DNA of 5,655 bases from Gammaproteobacteria bacterium (GTDB lineage Bacteria; Pseudomonadota; Gammaproteobacteria; Pseudomonadales; Halieaceae). Positions within the stretch are counted from its first letter, which is position 1; the number at the start of each line of letters is the position of its first letter. The stretch covers positions 1 to 5,655 of the forward strand of contig JAOUDU010000213.1 in the NCBI GenBank assembly GCA_029859085.1. Reading direction: 5' to 3'. The notes below the pieces were generated by a model. It searched no databases, was not told the origin of the DNA, and was given only the letters and a program-made list of their open reading frames with translations. A program made the translations under genes and the position numbers. Below, in pieces: positions 1 to 5,655 of the stretch.

Positions 1-1619
1 ATATCAAGTTACCACTGGATCACCGCGAAGCAGATCTGGCACTGGCCGTCGCAACAAAACTGGCGCTGGAAGTCGCGGATATCCGCGAGCTTCGCGTTTT
101 CAAGCGCAGCCACGACGCCCGCAAAAAATCCGATATCCTGCTGATCTACCAGGTGGACGTGTTACTCGACCCGGCACTGGAACAGGCCCTGCTGGCAGAA
201 CCCGCCCTGCGCACCGTCATCGGTCCGAGCCCCGATACCAGCTATCATTTCGTGGCCCGCGCCAGCGCCGGCTTTCCACAGCAAAATCAGCAGCGGCCGC
301 TGGTCATCGGCTTTGGCCCCTGCGGCATCCTGGCGGCACTGCTGCTGGCGCAGATGGGACTGCGGCCCATCGTGCTGGAACGGGGACGGGACGTGCGCCA
401 GCGCACCAGGGACACCTGGGGGCTGTGGCGGGAGCGCAGGCTGAAGACCGAGTCCAATGTCCAGTTCGGCGAAGGTGGCGCCGGCACCTTTTCCGACGGC
501 AAGCTGTACAGCCAGGTGAGGGACAGGCGCCACCTGGGCCGCAAGGTGCTCACGGAATTTGTGAAGGCGGGCGCACCGCCGGAGATCCTCACCGAAGCCA
601 AGCCCCATATCGGCACCTTCAAACTGGTGAAGATGGTGGAGAACATGCGGGCGGAAATCATTCGCCTGGGAGGTGAAATCCGCTTCGAGCAGAAAGTCGT
701 GGGACTGCGGCGTGAAGCCGACGGGGATGGCAACAGCCAGGTCACCGGCCTGACCCTGGCCGGGGGCGAGAACCTCTCCAGCCGGCATATCGTGCTGGCG
801 GTGGGGCACAGTGCCCGGGATACCTTCCGGATGCTGTACGACGAGGGTGTTTACATCGAGGCCAAGCCCTTCTCCATCGGCTTTCGGATAGAGCACCCCC
901 AGTCGGTCATCGACCGCGCCCGCTTCGGCGAGCAGGCCGGGCACCCCGCCCTGGGAGCCGCGGAATACAAGCTGGTGCACCACTGCAGGGATGGCCGCAG
1001 CGTATACAGCTTCTGCATGTGCCCGGGCGGCACCGTCGTCGCCGCCACCTCCGAGGAGGGGCGTGTCGTGACCAACGGCATGTCCCAGTACTCGCGCAAT
1101 GAGCGCAACGCCAACGCCGCCATCGTCGTGGGTATCACCCCGGAGCGCGACTACCCGGGCCACCCGCTGGCGGGCATCGACCTGCAGCGGCGCCTGGAAA
1201 CCCTCGCCTATGAACTGGGCGGCGGCAATTACAACGCGCCGGCCCAGCTGGTGGGGGATTTCCTCGCGGGAAAACCCTCCTCGGCGCTGGCGTCGGTTAT
1301 TCCCTCCTACCAACCGGGGGTCACCCCGGGGGATCTCTCCCTCGCGCTTCCCGGGTTCGCCGTCGCCGCCATCAGGGAGGCCATTCCCGCCTTCGAGCGC
1401 CAGATCCGGGGCTTTGCGATGAGCGATGCAGTGTTGACCGGCGTCGAGACCCGGACCTCGTCACCCATCTGTATCAGGCGCGGTAGCGACTGCCAGAGTA
1501 TCAACACCCGGGGACTCTATCCCGCCGGGGAGGGCGCGGGTTATGCGGGGGGCATACTGTCGGCGGGCATCGACGGGATCAAGGTCGCCGAGGCCATCGC
1601 CCTGGACATCCTGCAATAG
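1..1619 (+). CDS. NAD(P)/FAD-dependent oxidoreductase, COG2509 type (5' end outside window)
   Basis: A flavoprotein of the uncharacterised COG2509 family (structural relative: Vibrio VP0956); its substrate is unknown. The frame is open from base 3 and gives 538 visible residues, close to the usual family length of about 530-550, so only a few N-terminal residues are missing. The GTG at 153 is an internal Val (visible residue 51), because the 50 codons before it encode the conserved family N-terminus, including HREADLAL and the DARKKSDI signature. Next come a Rossmann FAD-binding motif GFGPCG (about 103-108) followed by an acidic strand end VLERG, the family signature NVQFGEGGAGTFSDGKL (152-168), FCMCPGG (337-343), and the C-terminal FAD-closing segment GLYPAGEGAGYAGG (504-517). 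No signal peptide or membrane segment is seen in the visible part, so it is probably cytoplasmic. It lies 3 bases upstream of the pseudouridine synthase gene and is probably cotranscribed with it. The family assignment is firm; the function is not. Confidence 0.9.
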   Translation, partial: IKLPLDHREADLALAVATKLALEVADIRELRVFKRSHDARKKSDILLIYQVDVLLDPALEQALLAEPALRTVIGPSPDTSYHFVARASAGFPQQNQQRPLVIGFGPCGILAALLLAQMGLRPIVLERGRDVRQRTRDTWGLWRERRLKTESNVQFGEGGAGTFSDGKLYSQVRDRRHLGRKVLTEFVKAGAPPEILTEAKPHIGTFKLVKMVENMRAEIIRLGGEIRFEQKVVGLRREADGDGNSQVTGLTLAGGENLSSRHIVLAVGHSARDTFRMLYDEGVYIEAKPFSIGFRIEHPQSVIDRARFGEQAGHPALGAAEYKLVHHCRDGRSVYSFCMCPGGTVVAATSEEGRVVTNGMSQYSRNERNANAAIVVGITPERDYPGHPLAGIDLQRRLETLAYELGGGNYNAPAQLVGDFLAGKPSSALASVIPSYQPGVTPGDLSLALPGFAVAAIREAIPAFERQIRGFAMSDAVLTGVETRTSSPICIRRGSDCQSINTRGLYPAGEGAGYAGGILSAGIDGIKVAEAIALDILQ

Positions 1620-1622
1620 GCC

Positions 1623-2336
1623 ATGCGCTCCCGCCGGACGCGCCTCGACCGCTTTCTTACCGCCCGGGCCGGCATCCATCCCCGAGCGGTCAGGCCGCTG
1701 CTCGCCAGCGGCCGGGTGCTGGTGGACGGCGCTGCCGCGACCGGCATCAGCCAGGTCATCGACCAATTTACCCGGGTGCAGCTGGATGACCGGGTATTGC
1801 AGGCGCGCAACGGCGTCTACATCATGCTGCACAAACCCACCGGGGTCGTCAGCGCCACCCGCGACCCGCAGCACAGGACGGTCATCGACCTGCTGGCGCG
1901 CCCCGACCGGGACAGCCTGCATATCGCCGGCCGCCTGGATTACAACTCCTCGGGGCTGCTGTTGCTCACCAACGACGGGCGCTGGTCCAGGCACCTGAAT
2001 ACGCCCGGCAACGCCGTGCGCAAACGCTACCTGGTGACGCTTGAACAGCCGGTCAGCGCCGAGTACGCCACCGCCTTTGCCGAGGGCATGTATTTTCCGT
2101 ATGAAGGTATTACCACCCGCCCGGCACAGCTGCGCATCATCGACGACCATACCGCCGAGGTGGTGTTGCTGGAGGGCAGATACCACCAGATCAGGCGCAT
2201 GTTCGGGCGCTTCAACAACCGGGTACTGGCATTGCACCGGGTGGCCGTCGGGAGTTTATCGCTGGATCCGGAGCTGGCCCCGGGGCAGTACCGGGAACTG
2301 ACGCTGCAGGAGTATCGCGACAGCCTGGCCGGGTAA
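1623..2336 (+). CDS. rsuA: 16S rRNA pseudouridine synthase, RsuA-like
   Basis: This 237-residue protein belongs to the RsuA/RluB/E/F family, which isomerises a uridine in rRNA; E. coli RsuA makes pseudouridine 516 in 16S rRNA. An S4 RNA-binding domain lies at about residues 7-57 (RLDRFL, then RVLVDG). The catalytic domain begins near YIMLHKPTG (66-74). It holds the GRLD motif with the catalytic Asp at 106, then GLLLLTNDG, the KRYLVTL segment with the conserved Tyr136, and GRYHQIRRMF (185-194). The ending LAPGQYRELT (218-227) closely matches RsuA, which is why I prefer RsuA over the 23S enzymes RluB, RluE and RluF. The start is fixed, since the upstream gene's stop lies in the same frame 3 bases before and this ATG is the first start codon after it. 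No good Shine-Dalgarno sequence is visible, so translation may depend on coupling to the upstream gene. The segment after GRLD reads YNSSG where many relatives have a Thr, a mild variant unlikely to abolish activity. Confidence 0.88.
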   Translation: MRSRRTRLDRFLTARAGIHPRAVRPLLASGRVLVDGAAATGISQVIDQFTRVQLDDRVLQARNGVYIMLHKPTGVVSATRDPQHRTVIDLLARPDRDSLHIAGRLDYNSSGLLLLTNDGRWSRHLNTPGNAVRKRYLVTLEQPVSAEYATAFAEGMYFPYEGITTRPAQLRIIDDHTAEVVLLEGRYHQIRRMFGRFNNRVLALHRVAVGSLSLDPELAPGQYRELTLQEYRDSLAG

Positions 2337-2341
2337 GGTAT

Positions 2342-2375
2342 GCGCAATACGGTGCGCCCCGTCGGCAGTGCGGGG
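2342..2375. terminator. Two adjacent hairpins in the convergent gap; weak candidate bidirectional terminator
   Basis: Two perfect 5-bp stems lie end to end between the two convergent genes. One is GCGCA/TGCGC with a 6-base loop (2342-2357); the other is CCCCG/CGGGG with a 9-base loop (2357-2375). They share base 2357, so both cannot form completely. Neither is followed by a T-tract on either strand, so this is not a canonical intrinsic terminator. Position between two converging gene ends is the main argument; short stems arise easily by chance in DNA this GC-rich. Confidence 0.28.
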
Positions 2376-2383
2376 AATAAGAC

Positions 2384-3397
2384 TCAGCAGCTGCCTTTCG
2401 CGGTCAGGTCGCAAACCACCGCGGCGCCGGCGGCAAGCGTTACCGAATACACCTGGCTGGTGGGCAGGGGCACAACCAGGCCGTCGTAGTCGACGGAATC
2501 GTCCGCGGCGGTGTTGCAGCTGAAGGCCATGGTGTAAGCCCCCGCCGGCAGGAAGCCGAACACGTACTCCCAGTTGGCCGTCAGCGAATTCTGGACCAGT
2601 GAAGCCACCGCGAAGGGCGCCAGCACATCGCCCGGTACCGTGGTGCCGCTGTTGCTGGCGAATACATCGCCCAGGCGCTTGCCGGACTGGCGGCTGCCCT
2701 GGTAGAGGTAAATCCGGTTGCCCCGGCCAGGCTCCGTCTTGTCGCTGCAGGGCGCTACCGAGTTGAACAGGCTGCTGTCGACGCGCCCTGACAGGCTGGC
2801 CGCGGTGGCATTGTTCTCGAGCCGGACGCCCTGGGCGGACAGCAGGTAAAGGGTATCCGCGGACTGCGCCCGCAGTGACTGGGCCAGGCTGAATTCGACG
2901 GTGTAGTCCTGGTTGGAGCGCGCGAAATTAGCGCCGGGCAGGGTCAGCACGCCGCCGGAGACGTTGAGTTCACCCAGGGTATCGTCAGAGCGCTGCACAT
3001 AGGAGCGGTTGACATCGCCCCCCAGCACCTTGAGGAGCACCTGGCTGTAGTTTCCCGACGGCAGTTCCAGGTCTGTGATCACCACCAGCCGGTTGCGGCC
3101 GCGGTACTGCAGCAGGTCGACCTGGAAGGTGTCGGCGGACGCCAGGTTCAGCGCCGGTATGGTGAAGCGATCGACAACCACGTCGGCGGCGCCAACGCGG
3201 CGGAAGGTGATGCTGTCGATCTCGAGCACGACCTGCTTGAGATCCTCCGGCAGCGCGTCGGACAAACCCAGGCTCAGCACCGTCGTGCCCTGGCTGTCCT
3301 CGTTATTGCAGTCGAAACCACAGCTGCAGGCACCGAGAAAAATCGTGCCCGCAATAACAGGCAGGAGCCCTGCCAGCAACGATAAGCTTTTATACAT
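2384..3397 (-). CDS. Outer-membrane lipoprotein with a DUF4382-like domain
   Basis: The function is unknown. The 337-residue precursor has a lipoprotein signal peptide: a short Lys3 n-region, a hydrophobic stretch at about 5-21, then the lipobox LGAC with the lipidated Cys at 24. Ser, not Asp, follows the Cys, which favours sorting to the outer membrane. Residues about 39-193 resemble DUF4382: LSLGLSDA, a strand with DSITFRRVG, DTFQVDLLQYRG, then DLELPSGNYSQVLLKV. Residues about 200-337 form a second, probably beta-sandwich domain with SGRVDSS, NRIYLYQG and FLPAGAYTMAFSC, as in other two-domain members I recall from marine gammaproteobacteria. Beyond Cys24 there are six cysteines (26, 30, 217, 294, 329, 337), an even number that would allow three disulfides; the last is the final residue. 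The start overlaps the ligase stop by 8 bases. A GGGA element 10 bases upstream is a weak ribosome site, so expression probably relies on coupling. The family assignment was made by eye and is fairly confident; the role is not. Confidence 0.82.
   Translation of the reverse strand: MYKSLSLLAGLLPVIAGTIFLGACSCGFDCNNEDSQGTTVLSLGLSDALPEDLKQVVLEIDSITFRRVGAADVVVDRFTIPALNLASADTFQVDLLQYRGRNRLVVITDLELPSGNYSQVLLKVLGGDVNRSYVQRSDDTLGELNVSGGVLTLPGANFARSNQDYTVEFSLAQSLRAQSADTLYLLSAQGVRLENNATAASLSGRVDSSLFNSVAPCSDKTEPGRGNRIYLYQGSRQSGKRLGDVFASNSGTTVPGDVLAPFAVASLVQNSLTANWEYVFGFLPAGAYTMAFSCNTAADDSVDYDGLVVPLPTSQVYSVTLAAGAAVVCDLTAKGSC
3390..3397 (-). other. 8-base stop/start overlap (ATGTATAA) between ligase and lipoprotein genes
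   Basis: Read on the minus strand, the lipoprotein ATG is followed within 8 bases by the TAA that ends the ligase in another frame. This geometry is typical of termination-reinitiation coupling and indicates that the lipoprotein is translated from the same message as the ligase. Confidence 0.85.
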
Positions 3398-5252
3398 CGC
3401 GAACTAATCCCATCTGTTTAAGGGTGGAAGTGATTTCCTCGATAATCGCCGGGTCGTCGATGGTGGCCGGCATTTTCCACGAAGTGCCGTCTGCAATGCT
3501 GCGCATGGTGCCCCGCAGTATCTTGCCGGAGCGCGTCTTCGGCAGGCGCTCCACCACCGCGCACAGCTTGAACGCCGCCACCGGTCCGATGCGATCGCGC
3601 ACCAGCTGGATCGCCTCGGCGACGATCACCGCGGGGTCGCGGTTCACTCCCGCGCTGAGCACCAGCAGGCCCAGGGGCAGCTGGCCTTTCATCTCATCGG
3701 CTATGCCGATGACCGCGCATTCCGCCACGTCCGGGTGATCCGCCAGCACCTCTTCCATCGCACCGGTGGACAGGCGGTGGCCGGCCACGTTGATCACGTC
3801 ATCGGTGCGGGCCATGACGAACACGTAGCCGTTGTCGTCGATGTAACCGGCATCACCGGTCTCGTAAAACCCGGGAAAACGGCTGAAATACGCCTTCACG
3901 TAGCGCTGTTCGGCATTCCATAGGGTGGTGAAGGTGCCCGGGGGGAGCGGTGACCTGATGACCAGGGCGCCAATTGCACCGGGGGCCGCCCGGTTGCCGT
4001 CGGCATCCAGCACCTGGACATCGTAGCCCGGGACCGGGCGCGCCGGTGAGCCGGGCACGATCGGCAGCTGCTCTATGCCCAGGCAGTTGGCGCAGATGGA
4101 CCAGCCCGTCTCCGTCTGCCACCAGTGATCGATCACCGGTACCTGCAGTTTTTCCCGGGCCCACTCCAGGGTATTCGGGTCACAGCGCTCACCGGCCAGG
4201 AACAGGGCGCGAAAACCCGAAAGGTCGTACTTTGCGAGGTAGCTGCCCTCCGGGTCCTCCTTCCTGATGGCGCGAAACGCGGTGGGAGCGGTGAACATCA
4301 CCTTCACGTCGTGCTCGTCGATCACCCGCCAGTAGGCACCCGGGTCTGGCGTCCCCACCGGCTTGCCCTCGTACATCACCGTGGTGTTGGCGTTGAACAG
4401 GGGGCCGTAGACAATATAGGAGTGCCCGACGACCCAGCCCACGTCGGAGGCTGCCCAGAACACCTCCCCCGGGTGCACGTTGTAGATATTCGTCATGCTC
4501 CACTTGAGGCTGACGATGCTGCCGCCGGTATCGCGCACCACGCCCTTGGGCTGGCCGGTGGTACCGGAGGTATACAGGATGTACAGCGGGTCGTTGGCGT
4601 TGACCGGCACGCAGGGCGCCGGGGTTGCAGTTGCCATCACGGTCGCCCAGTCCAGGTCCCGGCCCGCCACCAGCGCGGCCTCCAGCGCCGGCCGTTGCAG
4701 GATAATGCAGCTGTCGGGCTTGTGCCGGGCCAGCCGGATCGCCTCGTCCAGCAGCGGCTTGTAGGCCACCACCCGGTTCGGTTCTATCCCGCAGGAGGCG
4801 GACACGACCAGCTTCGGGGTGGCATCGTCGATGCGCACCGCCAGTTCACTGCTGGCGAAGCCGCCGAACACCACCGAGTGGATGGCACCGAGGCGGGCGC
4901 AGGCCAGCATCGCGATCAACGCCTCGGGCACCATCGGCATGTAGACGATGACCCGGTCGCCCTTGGCCACGCCCTGCCCCGACAGCACACCGGCGAAACG
5001 GGATACCTGGTCCAGCAAATCGTCGAACGTGAGAATGCGTTGGGTACTGGTCACCGGGCTGTCGTAGATGACCGCCGGCTGCTCGCCCCTGCCCTGCTCC
5101 ACGTGAATATCCACCGCGTTGTAGCAGGCGTTGGTCACGCCGTCCGGGTACCAGCGGTAAAACGGTGGGTTGCTGTCGTCGAGCAGCGTGGCCGGCGCCC
5201 GATACCAGTGAATATCGTCGGCGGCGCGCTGCCACAGGCGGCTGTCATTCAT
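3390..5252 (-). CDS. prpE: Propionyl-CoA synthetase / short-chain acyl-CoA synthetase (PrpE type)
   Basis: This 620-residue AMP-forming ligase converts a short carboxylate, ATP and CoA to acyl-CoA, AMP and PPi in the cytoplasm. E. coli PrpE has 628 residues, so it is full length. Motifs in order: N-terminal ACS domain with SNPPFYRW (27-34) and TNACYNAVD (40-48); GAIHSVVFGGFASSELAVRI (122-141); the phosphate-binding loop YTSGTTGQPKG (227-237); GWVVGHSYIVYGPL (272-285); DHWWQTETGW (375-384); YETGD (463-467); the hinge region with GHRLS (491-495); and PKTRSGK with the catalytic Lys577 (bases 3522-3524), a Lys position known in relatives to be controlled by acetylation. SNPPF and GWVVGH resemble PrpE and animal ACSS3 rather than classical Acs, which usually has GWVTGH. 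Propionate is therefore the likeliest substrate, but acetate or butyrate cannot be excluded. It sits between, and overlaps by 8 bases with, an alcohol dehydrogenase gene and a lipoprotein gene, and no methylcitrate-cycle genes are in view. It probably activates acids derived from alcohol oxidation. Confidence 0.92.
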   Translation of the reverse strand: MNDSRLWQRAADDIHWYRAPATLLDDSNPPFYRWYPDGVTNACYNAVDIHVEQGRGEQPAVIYDSPVTSTQRILTFDDLLDQVSRFAGVLSGQGVAKGDRVIVYMPMVPEALIAMLACARLGAIHSVVFGGFASSELAVRIDDATPKLVVSASCGIEPNRVVAYKPLLDEAIRLARHKPDSCIILQRPALEAALVAGRDLDWATVMATATPAPCVPVNANDPLYILYTSGTTGQPKGVVRDTGGSIVSLKWSMTNIYNVHPGEVFWAASDVGWVVGHSYIVYGPLFNANTTVMYEGKPVGTPDPGAYWRVIDEHDVKVMFTAPTAFRAIRKEDPEGSYLAKYDLSGFRALFLAGERCDPNTLEWAREKLQVPVIDHWWQTETGWSICANCLGIEQLPIVPGSPARPVPGYDVQVLDADGNRAAPGAIGALVIRSPLPPGTFTTLWNAEQRYVKAYFSRFPGFYETGDAGYIDDNGYVFVMARTDDVINVAGHRLSTGAMEEVLADHPDVAECAVIGIADEMKGQLPLGLLVLSAGVNRDPAVIVAEAIQLVRDRIGPVAAFKLCAVVERLPKTRSGKILRGTMRSIADGTSWKMPATIDDPAIIEEITSTLKQMGLVRDV

Positions 5253-5267
5253 GGGCGGTTTCCGCCT
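5245..5267 (-). promoter_or_regulatory. Ribosome-binding site of the ligase gene inside a small hairpin, with 8-base overlap ATGAATGA
   Basis: On the minus strand the sequence AGGCGG (5267-5262) lies 9 bases before the ligase ATG and is a plausible Shine-Dalgarno sequence. Its GGCGG pairs perfectly with CCGCC across a 3-base AAA loop (5266-5254), and the stem ends one base before the ATG. The element lies in the last codons of the alcohol dehydrogenase gene, whose TGA overlaps the start (ATGAATGA). Ribosomes finishing the upstream gene would melt the stem, consistent with translational coupling. The overlap is certain; the regulatory role of the hairpin is inferred. Confidence 0.5.
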
Positions 5268-5655
5268 GCGGGGTTTTCTCCTGGTAGAGGCGATTGGCTT
5301 CCGCCAGCACGTACTGGCGAATGGCCTCGGCGTCGTCAGCGCTGACGTAGTCGCTGAAACTCACCATGCCGCGTGACTGCAACACACCCCCCAGGACGAT
5401 GTCCTGCCACATCTTGTGCACCTGGGGAGTCGACCAGCGCAGGTCCGGCGTCACGCCACCCGTGCGCAGGCCGTCGCCGTGGCAGTAGCTGCAGTGGCGG
5501 TGGTAGACCACCTCGCCGCGCTGGAGTACAGCCGCCTCCGCCGTCACCGGAGCCGGTTGCGGCATCACCCGTGTGTCGGTCCGCGGTGGCGGCGGTTCGG
5601 CTTTGCCGTCGAGCCGGTACACCATCACCCGCGACATATTCTGCATATGCCAGTC
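5245..5655 (-). CDS. C-terminal cytochrome c domain of a PQQ-dependent (quinohemoprotein) alcohol dehydrogenase (5' part outside window)
   Basis: Periplasmic type II quinohemoprotein alcohol dehydrogenases oxidise primary or secondary alcohols with PQQ bound in a beta-propeller and pass electrons to a C-terminal heme c. Only the last 136 residues are visible. The frame stays open to the window edge (codons for Asp, Trp, His precede the first visible Met), so this is a gene tail and not a separate small cytochrome. From that first Met (base 5646): the end of the propeller domain (SRVMVYRLDGKAE, 5-17), a proline-rich linker (18-33), then the heme domain with CSYCH (52-56, bases 5479-5493), GGVTPDLRWS (63-72), and RGM with the probable distal heme ligand Met94. 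The segment IVLGGVLQSRGMVSF strongly resembles the same part of known quinohemoprotein dehydrogenases. No signal peptide is visible because the N-terminus is outside. It is the first visible gene of the minus-strand operon. The exact alcohol substrate cannot be read from this part. Confidence 0.85.
   Translation of the reverse strand, partial: DWHMQNMSRVMVYRLDGKAEPPPPRTDTRVMPQPAPVTAEAAVLQRGEVVYHRHCSYCHGDGLRTGGVTPDLRWSTPQVHKMWQDIVLGGVLQSRGMVSFSDYVSADDAEAIRQYVLAEANRLYQEKTPQAETAHE

Noticed and set aside
162..1313. Long open frame (383 codons) on the minus strand opposite the FAD oxidoreductase
   Set aside because: It is antisense to a well-supported gene, its translation is Gly/Ala/His/Gln-rich with no recognisable motif, and long antisense frames are expected in GC-rich coding DNA with strong third-position bias.
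1798..2000. Inactivation of the pseudouridine synthase suggested by the unusual YNSSG after GRLD
   Set aside because: The catalytic Asp106, Tyr136 and the GRYHQIRRMF segment are all intact, and Thr-to-Ser exchange is conservative, so there is no sign of loss of function.
1461..2237. 258-codon minus-strand frame opposite the pseudouridine synthase
   Set aside because: It spans two convincing plus-strand genes and their junction and has no recognisable motif, so it is a shadow.
3375..3425. A separate promoter for the lipoprotein gene in the locally AT-richer end of the ligase gene
   Set aside because: The only TATAAA-like hexamer lies at and after the lipoprotein start codon, and no well-spaced -35/-10 pair is visible upstream; coupling to the ligase explains expression better.
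4125..5345. Long open frame (406 codons) on the plus strand opposite the ligase gene
   Set aside because: It lies antisense to the PrpE-type gene, whose motifs are intact; the translation is rich in His, Val, Gly and Arg without domain signatures. It is a codon-bias shadow.
5245..5646. A free-standing 133-residue cytochrome c starting at the ATG at 5646
   Set aside because: There is no signal peptide for heme attachment in the periplasm, the frame continues to the window edge, and the residues before the heme motif match the end of a PQQ dehydrogenase propeller domain.

Overview
The window is GC-rich and almost fully coding, with five protein genes, no RNA gene, no insertion sequence and no CRISPR array. 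The outer two genes run off the window edges. The gene content (an RsuA-type pseudouridine synthase, a DUF4382-type outer-membrane lipoprotein, a quinohemoprotein alcohol dehydrogenase and a PrpE-type ligase) suggests a Gram-negative gammaproteobacterium, perhaps a marine Cellvibrionales/Halieaceae-like one. That placement is inferred from protein resemblance only.

Left block, plus strand (1-2336): the 3' nine-tenths or more of a COG2509-type NAD(P)/FAD-dependent oxidoreductase, followed after 3 bases by a complete 16S rRNA pseudouridine synthase (RsuA-like). The oxidoreductase reads in frame from the first bases of the window, so its true start lies upstream. The GTG at 153 is internal. A 47-bp convergent gap (2337-2383) with two small hairpins separates this block from the next.

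Right block, minus strand, transcribed right to left (5655-2384): the 3' end of a PQQ-dependent alcohol dehydrogenase carrying its C-terminal cytochrome c domain, then a complete propionyl-CoA/acetyl-CoA synthetase (PrpE type), then a DUF4382-type lipoprotein. Each junction overlaps by exactly 8 bases (ATGAATGA and ATGTATAA), so the three genes look like one translationally coupled operon.

A working model for the right block: the periplasmic quinohemoprotein oxidises an alcohol and passes electrons to its own heme. The carboxylic acid formed after further oxidation is activated in the cytoplasm by the ligase to propionyl-CoA, or a similar short acyl-CoA. The lipoprotein has no known function, and its coupling to this operon is the least expected feature here. 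I see no clearly novel defence, mobile or RNA system; the window is mostly recognisable metabolism with one uncharacterised partner protein.
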